Shown here: one piece after another, positions 34,553 to 44,203 of the stretch
Layout of the letters: each line of letters starts with the position of its first letter
Numbering within the stretch: position 1 is the stretch's first letter
Source: JANNNF01 sp963772935
GTDB taxonomy: Bacteria; Pseudomonadota; Alphaproteobacteria; Rhodobacterales; Rhodobacteraceae
DNA: 64,000 bases
NCBI GenBank assembly: GCA_963772935.1
Contig: CAVYZK010000004.1
Span: 186,001 to 250,000, forward strand
Direction: 5' to 3'
The notes under the pieces: model-generated
Told to the model about the DNA's origin: nothing
Databases searched by the model: none
What the model saw: only the letters and a program-made list of their open reading frames with translations
Program-made: the position numbers and the translations under genes

Positions 34553-34574
34553 GAAGCCTCCGGCGGGGATATTT
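34553..34574 (+). repeat. 22-nt intergenic repeat, copy 1
   Basis: A 22-nt string beginning GAAGCCTCCGG and ending GGGATATTT is identical to the reverse complement of 63601-63622. Here it lies between the convergent mnmH and selD genes. Confidence 0.7.
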
Positions 34575-34592
34575 AGAGACAGAAAATGGGGG

Positions 34593-36779
34593 TCAGGTCA
34601 GTGTCAGATGGGCCGGGCCATGGCTGACGGTGCCGATGATTGCGGCGGTTTCACCCGCGGCATGAAGGGCTTTTAGCAGCGGCTCCGCTTTGTCGGCAGG
34701 CACCGAGGCCAGCAAGCCGCCTGCGGTCTGGGGGTCATAAAGCAGGGGCGAGTCCGGCCCCGTCACGCGCCAGTCCACCGCCGCACGGTTATCTGGGGCG
34801 AGACTGGAAGCATGGCCTGCCGCTGCCAATTCTGATGCGCCGGTCATCAGGGGAATGTCCGCAAGGGTGAGAGTGGCAGCGGTGTCGGATGCCTCCATCA
34901 TCTCCAGCAGGTGGCCGGCAAGGCCAAAGCCGGTCACATCGGTCATCGCATGGGCATGGGGGCCAAGGATCGCAGCAGCGGGGCCGAGCGGGCGTTGCAG
35001 GGTGGCGATACAATCTGCCCAGACCTCGCCCATCAGCAGGCCGGGGATGCGGGCCATCGCCATCTCGGCGGCAAGGATGGTGCCCGACCCCAAGGGTTTG
35101 GTCAGGATCAGCGCATCTCCCGGCCTTGCCCCCGATTTGGTAATCGGGCGCGTGGCAACCCCCGTCACGGTAAACCCGATGGTCAGCTCATCTCCGATGG
35201 AGGTATGGCCCCCCACCACATCGGCCCCGGCCGCGGTGAATACCGCCGTTGCGGCCTGCATGACCTGCGCCAGCATATCGGCCTGCAACGGGCCGGACAG
35301 GCGGGGCAGGGTGATCTGCGCCAGCACCACTTGCGGGGTGGCCCCCATGGCCCAGATATCGCCCAAGGCATGGACCGCCGCTATCCGCGCCATAAGGGCG
35401 GCATCGGGCGGTGAAGCTGCGCAGATGGTCGGTGGTCAGCACCTGAACGCCCGTCGGGGTGGCCAGAATGGCCGCATCATCGCCGGGGCCGGACAGTACC
35501 TCGGGGCGCGTGGGCAGCGGCAGGGCATGTCAGCGCCCGCCATCAGTGCCCCCGCACCCACCTTGGCCCCGCACCCGCCGCACAGGGGCTTGTCGCCCAT
35601 GGCGGCGGCCAGCCCAAGGGCGGCCTCGGTGGGCGGTGGGGCCACTTTCATCGCGGGGTAATCGGCAAACTTTGCCATGAACGCCCGGTCGATCCGGTCC
35701 TTCACGGTCCACAGCCAGCCGCCGCCAAGCCGCAAGCCAAACTTGTCGGCCACAGCCGCCGTGTCGCCTGTCGAGATCAGCTTCAGGTAATCGCGCTGCG
35801 GCCTGTATCGCCGCATCGCCGCGCCAGACAGGGCCGCGCGCAGGTTGTGGTGCAGAACCGGGGCTTGGCGCACCGCAAAGACACCGGCTTTGGGACGCGG
35901 GGCATAGGTCATGTGGGCGGCGTCGCCCGCTGCAAAAATCATCGGGTCAGAGGTTTGCAGCGTGGGGCCAACGGTCACAAACCCGTCGTGCAATTCCAAC
36001 CCCGTTTCTGCGAGCCACCCCTGCGGCTGCGCGCCGGCGACGGACAGGGTGAAATCCGACCCCAGCACCTCGCCCGTTGACAACACAACCGCATCTGGGG
36101 CGACAGACACCGGTGCGGCCCCGGTGATGAGGCGCACCCCCATGGTCGCCGCCTGCCGCAACAGGGCCGCCCGCGCCCCGCGCCCTAGGCCCGGCAAAGC
36201 GATATCACCCCGGTCCACCACGGTGATCTGGGCCTTCGCACCCGCTGCCTGCAAGCGATGCGCAGAGGCCAGAGCCAGTTCCACGCCGCCTACCCCTGCG
36301 CCGATCACGACCACACGCGGAAAGGCCAGCCCCCGGCCAACAAAGGCCTCCCACGCCGTTGCATAGCGCCCCAGCGGTTTGGCGGCCACTGCATGGTCCG
36401 CCATCCCCGGCACATCGGGCAGGCCCGATCCGATGCCGATATCGATCGATGCCACATCATACCGCAGCGGCCCCCGGTCTTGCAGCAGCACGGTGCCCAC
36501 CGCCCGGTCGATCCCCACCGCCCGGTCGAGGATCACCCGCGCCCCGGCAAAGCGGGCAAGGCGCACAAGGTCGATCATCAGGTCGCAGCGGGCATAATGC
36601 CCGGCGATATGGCCGGGCAACATACCGGTGTAGGGCGCAACCGGGCCGGGGTTGATCAACGTCACCCGCGCGCCGGGGAGCGGGTTCATCGCCCACATCC
36701 GCAGCACCAACGCATGGGCATGGCCGCCGCCGATCAGCACCAGATCGCGGACAAGCGGCAAAGGGGGGGCGTGCATCAT
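34593..36779 (-). CDS. selD: FAD oxidoreductase - SelD fusion (selenide, water dikinase; two frameshifts)
   Basis: The fused protein would have about 728 aa. The first ~370 residues are a pyridine-nucleotide-disulfide-type FAD domain (DLVLIGGGHAHALVL, VVVIGAGVGGVELALA, FAAGDAAHM). The rest is SelD, which makes selenophosphate from selenide and ATP. The SelD N-terminal active-site region is LCGGCGAKVGAGAL, with cysteine rather than selenocysteine; GDDAAIL and VVGGHTSIGDELTIGFT follow. A missing base near 35525 and an extra base near 35409 put the SelD parts in three frames. Such fusions are known in Rhodobacteraceae and other bacteria. The oxidoreductase may reduce the selenium source. It converges on mnmH. 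Confidence 0.88.
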
Positions 36780-36869
36780 GCGGGATCGGACCTTTGGTTG
36801 CGGGCGCGACCCTAGCGACACCGCCCGGCGAAGGCGAGGGCGCGCGGCACGTGTCGGCGGGGTGTGGCC

Positions 36870-37316
36870 TTATACCGGTTTGACCAGATAAACCGTGGTA
36901 CCGCCCCGGAACGGTTCGGTCCGGTCCACCACAAACCCCGCCCGGTCATACAGCGCCAGATTGGCCGCAAAGGCCCCGTTGGTCAGCAAGCGCACCTGCG
37001 CCACGCCCAGACCCCGCGCGACATCCTCGGCATGGCGCAACAGTGCGCGGCCCACGCCCTGCCCTTGGGCCGCGGGCAGTACGGCGACATTCTCAACCCA
37101 CAGATGGTCGGGGTGCGGGATCATCTCGATCAGCCCCACAGCCTGATCGCCCTGCATGGCGACAACCACCCGGTGATCGCGAATGGCCACAGCAGGGTCG
37201 GCCAGCATCGGCAGCGGCTCTCGCCCGATCACCGGCACCCAAGCGGCATAGGCTGCGCGCGTTATCGCATGCAGCAGGGCGGCATCGTCGGGGAGGGCGG
37301 GGCGAAGGTGCAGCAT
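36870..37316 (-). CDS. GNAT family N-acetyltransferase
   Basis: The 148-aa product starts MLHLRPALPDDAALLHAITRAAY. The acetyl-CoA motif A is VAVLPAAQGQGVGRALLRHAEDVA, followed by LLTNGAFAANLALYDRAGFV. A longer in-frame upstream frame lacks an RBS and conserved sequence. The substrate cannot be read from the sequence. It is transcribed away from rpoN. Confidence 0.88.
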   Translation of the reverse strand: MLHLRPALPDDAALLHAITRAAYAAWVPVIGREPLPMLADPAVAIRDHRVVVAMQGDQAVGLIEMIPHPDHLWVENVAVLPAAQGQGVGRALLRHAEDVARGLGVAQVRLLTNGAFAANLALYDRAGFVVDRTEPFRGGTTVYLVKPV

Positions 37317-37506
37317 TGGGCCTTTCCGTGAGGGTGTGCAAAGACGATCACGGGCGCTTGGCGCGCGCAAGGTCGGATTATGCCGGGTATCAGGGGCAAA
37401 GAGTGCAGGTCATCGTGCAATCGACGCACTCGCGCCATGACCACAGCCGCTTGACGGGGGCCGGATCGCCGGGTCAGACTACGCCCCACCCCACAGGTCT
37501 GTCCCG

Positions 37507-38799
37507 ATGAAATCCCGCCCGCGCATCACCATTTCGCAGACCCAGCGGCTGGCGCTGAACACGGGCCTTGTGGCCTCGATCCAGATTTTGCGCACCGATG
37601 CGGCGGGCCTGACCCGGTATCTGGAGGAACAGGCCGCCGACAACCCGCAACTGGTGCTGGACCGCCCCGCCCCGACCGATTGGCTGCCCCGCTGGACAGA
37701 GGCACTGGGCGGCGACGGGCGCAATGTCGAGGCGGTGGCCAGTGCCGGGCCCAGCCTGATCGCCCATGTGATGGCGCAGATTGACGCGCTGACCCTGACC
37801 CCGCCCGACAGGGCGCTTGCCATGGCTTTTGCCGATGCGCTGGAACCCTCGGGCTGGCTGGGCCAAACAGTGCCGGCGATTGCGGCCCGCGCAGGCCAAT
37901 CCACCCCACAGGCCGAGGCGGTGCTGGCCCGCCTGCAACAGTTTGACCCGCCCGGACTTTTTGCCCGCGATCTGGCCGATTGCCTGCGGATTCAGGCGGT
38001 TGAGGCAGACCTGCTGACCGCACCATTAGCGCGGGTGATCGACAATCTGGCCGTGCTGGCGGCGGGTGATCCTACCCGCATCGCCCAGCAGTTGCATCTG
38101 ACCGAAGGTCAGGTCACGGCCTGTCTGCGCACCCTGCGCAGCTTTGACCCCAAGCCTGGCGCGCAGTTTGAACCGATGGCAGCGCCGGTGCGCGAACCCG
38201 ATCTGGTGGCCACCAAAGGCCCGGATGGCTGGCAGATCGCGCTGAACAGCGGCGCTTTGCCCACGCTGCGGCTGGCCGATGGCAAAGGCCCCCGCCGGGC
38301 CGAGGCTCGCGCCCTGATGCGGCTGGTCGAGGGGCGCAATGCCACCCTGTTGCAGGTCGGGGCCGAAGTGTTGCTGCGCCAGACAGCGGCGCTGGAGGAC
38401 GGCCCCAAGGCTTTGGTGCCGATGACAATGGCCGATGTCGCCCATGTGCTGCGGCTGAACCAAAGCACCATCAGCCGCATCGTGGCTGGTGTTGCGGTGG
38501 ATACGCCGCGCGGCACTTGGTGGCTGCGCGCCCTGTTCACGGGGCGGGTGGGGGGCGAAGATGGCAAATCAGCAGGTGCCTTGCGGGACGAACTCGCCCG
38601 CCTGATCGCCGCGGAAGACCGTGCGGCTCCGCTGTCGGACGACGCGCTTGCAAAGGCGCTGAGCAGTGACAGTGCCGAGGTTGCCCGCCGCACCGTGGCC
38701 AAATACCGCGCCGCCCTGAAGATCGCCCCGGCCCATCGCAGGCGCATCCGGCCCGTGGTCCTGCGAAAGGCTGCGGGCAAGGCTGCGGGGGCAAACTGA
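37507..38799 (+). CDS. rpoN: RNA polymerase sigma-54 factor
   Basis: The 430-aa product has all sigma-54 parts. Region I (ISQTQRLALNTGLVASIQILRTDAAGLTRYL) contacts activators. The core-binding domain is at ~90-250 (FDPPGLFARDLADCL, LRSFDPKPGAQF). The DNA-binding helix-turn-helix is LRLNQSTISRIVAGV. The RpoN box ARRTVAKYR recognises the -24 element. It is not next to lptB, hpf or ptsN, the usual rpoN neighbours, but stands between a GNAT gene and a hydantoinase-like gene. Several Rhodobacter species have multiple specialised rpoN copies, so this may be one of them. Confidence 0.93.
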   Translation: MKSRPRITISQTQRLALNTGLVASIQILRTDAAGLTRYLEEQAADNPQLVLDRPAPTDWLPRWTEALGGDGRNVEAVASAGPSLIAHVMAQIDALTLTPPDRALAMAFADALEPSGWLGQTVPAIAARAGQSTPQAEAVLARLQQFDPPGLFARDLADCLRIQAVEADLLTAPLARVIDNLAVLAAGDPTRIAQQLHLTEGQVTACLRTLRSFDPKPGAQFEPMAAPVREPDLVATKGPDGWQIALNSGALPTLRLADGKGPRRAEARALMRLVEGRNATLLQVGAEVLLRQTAALEDGPKALVPMTMADVAHVLRLNQSTISRIVAGVAVDTPRGTWWLRALFTGRVGGEDGKSAGALRDELARLIAAEDRAAPLSDDALAKALSSDSAEVARRTVAKYRAALKIAPAHRRRIRPVVLRKAAGKAAGAN

Positions 38800-38874
38800 T
38801 CGGCTGATCTTGCCATTGTCGCGGCCACAGTGCAGCAAAGGCGGAACAGTCTGACAGAACGGAACCCCTGAGCC

Positions 38875-40896
38875 ATGGCCTATTTTCTGGGCGTCGATAC
38901 CGGCGGCACCTACACCGATGCGGTGATCCTGGACGAAGCCGCGACCCGTGTGGTCGGCAAGGCCAAGGCCCTGACCTCGCGCCACGATCTGGCAGTGGGC
39001 ATCGGGCAGGCGGTGGATGCAGCCCTTGCGGCGGCAGGGGTGTCGGCGCAGGAAGTGGCCTTGGTGTCTCTGTCCACCACCCTTGCCACCAATGCGCTGG
39101 TCGAGGGGCAGGGGGGCCGTGTCGCCCTGATCTTCATCGGGTTTGAGGAAGCCGACCTTGCCCGTGGCGGCCTTGCCGAAGCCCTGAACGGCGACCCGGT
39201 GATCCACTTGCCCGGTGGCCACAGCCATGCAGGCACAGAAACCTCGCCCTTGGATCTGGCCGCATTGGAACAGGCGGTGGCGGGCTTGGGGGATCAGGTG
39301 ATGGGCTTTGCCGTCGCCGCCCGCTTTGCAACCCGAAATGCGGCGCATGAGGTTGCCGCGCGGGATGTGATCCGCCGTGTGACAGCCCGCCCCGTCACCT
39401 GCTCGCATGAATTGTCCGCCCAGTTGAACGGGCCAAAACGCGCGCTGACGGCGGTGCTGAACGCCCGCCTGATCGGCATGATTGACCGGCTGGTGGCCGC
39501 CTGCGAACGGCATCTGGCCACCATCGGCATAGCCGCCCCGCTGATGGTGGTGCGCGGCGATGGCGCGTTGATCTCTGCCGCCATGGTGCGCGAACGCCCG
39601 ATTGAAACCATCCTCTCTGGCCCTGCCGCCAGCATCGTCGGTGCGCGGTGGTTGACGGGCGCGCAAGATGCGCTGGTGTCCGATATCGGCGGCACCACCA
39701 CAGACATCGCCCTGCTGAAAGGTGGGTTGCCCGAGATTGACCCGATGGGGGCCCGCGTTGGCGGTTTCCGCACCATGGTCGAGGCGGTGGCGATGCGCAC
39801 TACCGGCTTGGGCGGCGATTCAGAGGTGCATCTGGTGACAACCGGCCTGACGGGCGGTCTGCACCTTGGCCCCCGACGTCTGATGCCGGTCTCCTTGCTG
39901 GCGGTGGATCATGGGGCGATGGTCCACGCCGCCCTTGACCGCTGGCTGTCGGCTGATGCGGTGGGCGAGCAGGACGGGCGGTTTGTGATCCCGATGACGG
40001 TGCAGGGCGGCCAGTTGGGCGGGCTGACCCCGCGCGAGGCGGCCGTTCTGGCCCGCATCACCGCCCCGATGCAGATGTCCGCCGCCCTGACCTCGCGGTT
40101 GGAGGTGGCGGCGCTGGAACGGCTGGTGGCGCGCGGGTTGGTGATGCTTTGCGGCGTGACACCGTCTGACGCCGCCCATGTGCTGGGCCGTCAGACCGGG
40201 TGGGATGCGGCCGCCGCGCAAAAGGCCGTGACCCTGCTTGCCCGCCGTCGTACCGGGGCGGGCGAGCGTTTTGCCCCCGATGCCACCCACCTTGCCACCG
40301 CGATCATCGACCAGTTGACCGCGCAGACGGTCGATTGCCTGCTGGAGGCGGCCTATGGCGAAGACCCCGCTTTTGCCGCCGATACGCCCGAAACCCTCGC
40401 CCGCCACCGCCTGACCGTGGCAGGCCTTGATCACCACCGGGGCGTCGTGCACCTGACCGCCCGGCTTGGTGTGCCGGTGATCGGCCTTGGGGCCTCCGCC
40501 CCCACCTATTACGGTGCGGTCGGCGCGCGGCTGGGCTGCGACATGATCTTGCCCGAACACGCAGGCGTCGCCAATGCGATCGGCGCTGTGGCAGGGCAGG
40601 TCAGCCAGCGGGCCACGGGCATCGTCTCCAGCCCTGCCGAGGGGCGCTTTACCGCCCACCTTGCCACCGGCCTGCAGCATTTCCCCGACCGCGATGCCGC
40701 CTTGGCGGCGATGGAGGCGGCGTTGGTGACTGAAGCCTCCACCCGCGCCCATGCCGCCGGGGCGGTCGATCTGCGCCTGACAGTGACGCGCGATATCCGC
40801 GAAGCCGAGATTGAAGGCCGGGTGATGTTCATCGAGGCCACGATCACCGCCACCGCCTCTGGCCGCCCCCGCATCGCGCGCGAGGCCGCAGACTGA
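38875..40896 (+). CDS. Hydantoinase/oxoprolinase A-type protein
   Basis: The 673-aa ATPase belongs to the HyuA / 5-oxoprolinase family. The N-terminal phosphate-binding motif FLGVDTGGTYTDAVIL and the second LVSDIGGTTTDIALL are the ASKHA nucleotide-binding signatures. TLATNALVEGQGGRVALI and ILSGPAASIVGA complete the family pattern. These enzymes open cyclic imides (hydantoins, 5-oxoproline, N-methylhydantoin) or carboxylate ketones with ATP, normally with a HyuB partner. None is encoded next to it: rpoN is upstream and tRNA-Met downstream. The substrate is unknown. Confidence 0.87.
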   Translation: MAYFLGVDTGGTYTDAVILDEAATRVVGKAKALTSRHDLAVGIGQAVDAALAAAGVSAQEVALVSLSTTLATNALVEGQGGRVALIFIGFEEADLARGGLAEALNGDPVIHLPGGHSHAGTETSPLDLAALEQAVAGLGDQVMGFAVAARFATRNAAHEVAARDVIRRVTARPVTCSHELSAQLNGPKRALTAVLNARLIGMIDRLVAACERHLATIGIAAPLMVVRGDGALISAAMVRERPIETILSGPAASIVGARWLTGAQDALVSDIGGTTTDIALLKGGLPEIDPMGARVGGFRTMVEAVAMRTTGLGGDSEVHLVTTGLTGGLHLGPRRLMPVSLLAVDHGAMVHAALDRWLSADAVGEQDGRFVIPMTVQGGQLGGLTPREAAVLARITAPMQMSAALTSRLEVAALERLVARGLVMLCGVTPSDAAHVLGRQTGWDAAAAQKAVTLLARRRTGAGERFAPDATHLATAIIDQLTAQTVDCLLEAAYGEDPAFAADTPETLARHRLTVAGLDHHRGVVHLTARLGVPVIGLGASAPTYYGAVGARLGCDMILPEHAGVANAIGAVAGQVSQRATGIVSSPAEGRFTAHLATGLQHFPDRDAALAAMEAALVTEASTRAHAAGAVDLRLTVTRDIREAEIEGRVMFIEATITATASGRPRIAREAAD

Positions 40897-40956
40897 CCCC
40901 GCCCGCACGATTAGCCCTTGACGCCCCCCGGCACCTTGCCTATTCCCCCGCTCAAT

Positions 40957-41033
40957 GGCTAGGTAGCTCAGCTGGTTAGAGCACGTGACTCATAATCACG
41001 GGGTCGGGGGTTCGAGTCCCCCCCTCGCCACCA
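40957..41033 (+). tRNA. tRNA-Met(CAT) with an acceptor-stem mismatch
   Basis: 77 nt form a cloverleaf: D arm GCTC/GAGC, anticodon arm CGTGA-CTCATAA-TCACG (anticodon CAT), T arm GGGGG-TTCGAGT-CCCCC, encoded CCA. The acceptor strands GGCTAGG and CCTCGCC pair except at position 4, where T faces C; G is expected. An elongator tRNA-Met is most likely, but tRNA-Ile2(CAT) cannot be excluded by eye. Confidence 0.88.
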
Positions 41034-41260
41034 CTCCCAAATAAAATCAATAGCCTAGGGATGTTTTTCGCTAGTTTCCCAACATTGTCTAAGATTTGGG
41101 TCAGTATTGAAGCCATTATCCGACGGTGGAGATGGTAATCCTGCTCCTCGGACATGCCGCCCTTCTTCAAGCGGATTTCGTGCCCCGACCCGTCGCGCTT
41201 TTGGGTGACGCGGAAGCAGCGCTTGGAACCATTCGCGATTTGCCTCGTTTCCCTTCGCTA
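41034..41260 (-). pseudogene. Reading-frame remnant next to tRNA-Met
   Basis: Read leftwards, one frame is open from just after a TAG near 41262 and encodes IANGSKRCFRVTQKRDG, then HEIRLKKGGMSEEQDYHLHR and LDNVGKLAKNIPRLL. The sequence has a natural amino-acid composition but no start codon at its head, and its frame runs on into the antisense of the tRNA. The DNA around 41034-41110 is AT-richer than the surroundings. It looks like the leftover end of a lost gene beside a tRNA, a common integration point. The family is unknown. Confidence 0.3.
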
Positions 41261-41285
41261 CATCACGCAGCAAAGGGGGCTAGCG

Positions 41286-43367
41286 ATGCGCAAGGAAATC
41301 GACAGACGAGAGGGCAATACCAGCCAGGGTGGTGAGACGCACCAGACGGCGGGCAATGGTGTTGCCGTGCTGACGACCAACCAAGGCATCCCGGTGTCTG
41401 ACAATCAGAACTCGCTGCGGTCAGGCCGCCGTGGTCCGACCTTGCTGGAGGATTTTGTTCTTCGCGAGAAGATATTTCACTTTGACCACGAGCGCATCCC
41501 GGAACGCATCGTCCACGCACGTGGCTCGGGCGCGCACGGGTATTTTGAGCTGACCGACAGTCTGTCGGATGTCACCACCGCTGATCTATTTCAGCGCAAA
41601 GGTGACCGCGTCCCGCTGTTCGTGCGATTTTCGACCGTTGCAGGCGGGGCGGGGTCGGTGGATACGCCGCGCGATGTTCGGGGGTTCTCGGTCAAATTCT
41701 ACACGCAGCAAGGCAACTGGGATCTGGTCGGCAACAACATTCCGGTGTTCTTCATCCAGGACGCGATCAAGTTCCCCGACCTTGTGCATGCCGTGAAGAT
41801 GGAGGCGGATCGCGGTTGGCCACAGGCCGGGTCCGCGCATGATACATTCTGGGATTTCGCATCCCTGATGCCCGAAACCACCCATATGCTGATGTGGGCC
41901 ATGTCGGACCGCACCATTCCGCGCAGCCTGCGGATGATGGAAGGTTTCGGCGTGCACACATTCCGCTTCGTCAATGCCGACGGCAAATCTACCTTCGTCA
42001 AGTTCCACTGGAAACCGAAGGCAGGGTTGCAATCCTTGGTTTGGGACGAAAGCGTCAAGATGCAATCGGCGGACAATGACGCCCACCGCCGCGATCTGTG
42101 GGAGGCTATTGCCGCTGGCGATTTCCCCGAATGGGAACTGGGGGTCCAATTGTTCGATCAGGCCTTGGCGGAAAGCCTTCCCTATGACGTGCTCGATGCG
42201 ACCAAACTGATCCCTGAAGATGTGGTGCCTGTGCGCATCGTGGGCCGGATGGTCTTGGACCGCAACCCTGACAACTTCTTTGCCGAAACCGAACAGGTGG
42301 CCTTCTGCCCCGCAAACATCGTGCCCGGCATTGATTTCAGCAATGATCCCCTTTTGCAGGGGCGGCTATTTTCTTATCTCGACACCCAGAAATCCCGTCT
42401 TGGCACAGCGAACTTCCACCAGATCCCCATCAACGCACCGAAATGCCCCTTCGGCAACTTTCAGCGCGACGGGATGATGCAGATGGCCGTACCCAAGGGT
42501 CGGGCGAACTATGAACCCAACAGCTTGGGTGCCGCGGGCGAAGACGGTGGCCCGCGTGAAAGTGCCACCCAAGGGTTCCAGTCCATAGCTTCGGCTGATC
42601 TGGCCGATGAGGAAGGGTCAAAACTGCGCGTGCGCGCCGATCTGTTCGCTGATCACTATTCGCAGGCGCGGATGTTTTGGCTGTCGCAGACCGAAAATGA
42701 ACAGGCGCATATCGCATCCTCCTTTGTGTTCGAGCTGTCAAAGGTGGCGATTGAGCCTGTCCGGGGCCGCATGCTGGCCAACCTGCGCAACGTCGATGAC
42801 GGGCTGGCGCAGCGGGTGGCCGATGGGTTGGGCATGGCGTTGCCAAAGGCAAACCCGGCGGCCCGCACGCGGGTTGATCTGGACCCGTCCGATGCCTTGT
42901 CGATCCAGAAGACGATGAAACCGACGCTGGCAGGCCGCAAAGTCGGCGTGCTGATCGCAGATGGCACCGATGTGGCTTCGCTGGACGGCCTGCTGGCCGC
43001 ACTCAAGAAGGCCGGTGCGGCGGCGATGCTCGTGGCGCCCAAGGTGGGCGGTGCCAAGCTGTCAGACGGCAGCTTGCGCAAGGCCGATGGGCAATTGGCA
43101 GGCACGCCATCGGTGCTGTTTGACGCCGTGGCCTTGGTTCTGGATGCCAAGGCGACAGCCGCCTTGGTGAAAGAAGCGGCGGCAGTGCAATGGGTGATGG
43201 ATGCGTTCGGGCACCTGAAAGCCATTGGCCACACGCCCGAGTCAAAGGCGTTGCTGGACAAGGCCGGGGTCGCGCCTGACGATGGCATCGTCCCTCTTGC
43301 CGCGCTGCCCAAAGCCGGGGCAAAGCGCTATTTCGCACGCGAGGCGACCCTTCGCAGCCTCGCGTGA
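41286..43367 (+). CDS. katE: Large-subunit catalase (HPII/KatE type)
   Basis: The 693-aa product is a clade II heme catalase. The distal heme histidine lies in ERIPERIVHARGSGAHG, FSTVAGGAGSVDTPRDVRGF holds further active-site residues, and the proximal tyrosine motif is GRLFSYLDTQKSRLG. The C-terminal ~150 residues (KVGVLIADGTDVASLDGLLAALKKAG) are the flavodoxin/GATase-like domain specific to large catalases. ATG 41286 follows AAAGGGGG. It degrades hydrogen peroxide. DUF2383 and PRC-barrel genes downstream extend a stress-response stretch. Confidence 0.95.
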   Translation: MRKEIDRREGNTSQGGETHQTAGNGVAVLTTNQGIPVSDNQNSLRSGRRGPTLLEDFVLREKIFHFDHERIPERIVHARGSGAHGYFELTDSLSDVTTADLFQRKGDRVPLFVRFSTVAGGAGSVDTPRDVRGFSVKFYTQQGNWDLVGNNIPVFFIQDAIKFPDLVHAVKMEADRGWPQAGSAHDTFWDFASLMPETTHMLMWAMSDRTIPRSLRMMEGFGVHTFRFVNADGKSTFVKFHWKPKAGLQSLVWDESVKMQSADNDAHRRDLWEAIAAGDFPEWELGVQLFDQALAESLPYDVLDATKLIPEDVVPVRIVGRMVLDRNPDNFFAETEQVAFCPANIVPGIDFSNDPLLQGRLFSYLDTQKSRLGTANFHQIPINAPKCPFGNFQRDGMMQMAVPKGRANYEPNSLGAAGEDGGPRESATQGFQSIASADLADEEGSKLRVRADLFADHYSQARMFWLSQTENEQAHIASSFVFELSKVAIEPVRGRMLANLRNVDDGLAQRVADGLGMALPKANPAARTRVDLDPSDALSIQKTMKPTLAGRKVGVLIADGTDVASLDGLLAALKKAGAAAMLVAPKVGGAKLSDGSLRKADGQLAGTPSVLFDAVALVLDAKATAALVKEAAAVQWVMDAFGHLKAIGHTPESKALLDKAGVAPDDGIVPLAALPKAGAKRYFAREATLRSLA

Positions 43368-43499
43368 CAGAGTGTTGGCCGATATTCCTGACCAAGGGGA
43401 TTTCGGCCTCCGCCTCGCAACAAACTGTCATACGAAACAGGCAAAGTCGCGTATGCCCCATCAGCCTTCACCCCGCCCCCCAGCAGAAAGGTCGTTCCC

Positions 43500-43982
43500 A
43501 TGTTGATCCCCGATACCGCCCGCGCAATTCTGGACGCGTCCACCGAACAGCCCGAAGGCACTGAACGTCAGGCCCATGAAGCCGTGACCGATCTGCATAC
43601 CCGCACTGTGGATGCGCTGAAGGGCTACGCAAAGATGCTGGAAAAGGCCGAACCTCAGTTTCGTCCCGTTGTGCAGCGGTTTCACGACCTGCACGCCGGG
43701 CATGCCACAGCGCTTGTCGCTATCGCGGCGGCCTTGGGTGGCACTGTTGATGCAGACGGGTCATTCATGGGCACCATCAATGAAACCGTGGTCAGCCTGC
43801 GCGCCTTCTTTGATGAGATTGACGAAGACGTGATGGACAGCATCCGCAGCGGCGAAGACCATGTGCTCAAGGCGTTTGACGGCGCGTTGGAATACGGGTT
43901 GCCGGGGGATCATCAGACACGGCTGATGGCGATGCGTGACGAACTCGTTGCCCTGCTGCAGGAAACCCGGCATCTGGACTGA
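43500..43982 (+). CDS. DUF2383 / PA2169 family four-helix-bundle protein
   Basis: The 160-aa product has the DUF2383 pattern of a ferritin-like four-helix bundle: EAVTDLHTRTVDALKGYAKMLEKAEPQFRPVVQRF, then HATALVAIAAALGG, then ETVVSLRAFFDEIDEDVMDSIRSGEDHVLKAFDGAL. The family is often induced by stress and lies near catalase genes, as here (132 nt behind katE). Acidic and histidine residues along the helices could bind metal, but no activity is established. A terminator follows. Confidence 0.8.
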   Translation: MLIPDTARAILDASTEQPEGTERQAHEAVTDLHTRTVDALKGYAKMLEKAEPQFRPVVQRFHDLHAGHATALVAIAAALGGTVDADGSFMGTINETVVSLRAFFDEIDEDVMDSIRSGEDHVLKAFDGALEYGLPGDHQTRLMAMRDELVALLQETRHLD

Positions 43983-44013
43983 CTTCTGGCCGAAATTCTA
44001 ACGAACCACCGCA

Positions 44014-44047
44014 CGTGTCCGAAGGCCTGCCTTCGGGCACGTTTTTT
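44014..44047 (+). terminator. Rho-independent terminator
   Basis: A 12-bp stem CGTGTCCGAAGG/CCTTCGGGCACG (one T-G pair) with loop CCTG is followed by six T. It ends the katE-DUF2383 stretch. Confidence 0.9.
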
Positions 44048-44203
44048 CGTTCAAACTGCGGGTGTTCAGGTGCCCGGAACGCAGGACGGCCCCGATGGTT
44101 CCCGTTGGATTGATTGTTAAATCTTGGAACCATACCGCCTTTCGATGTGTTTTCCAGACAGCGCAACGATGCGTCATCAAATAAACATCAACAGGAGATG
44201 ATG

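Noticed and set aside
34593..36779. In-frame TGA as selenocysteine in SelD
   Set aside because: The active-site position reads cysteine (GGCGAK); the stops in this gene come from frameshifts.
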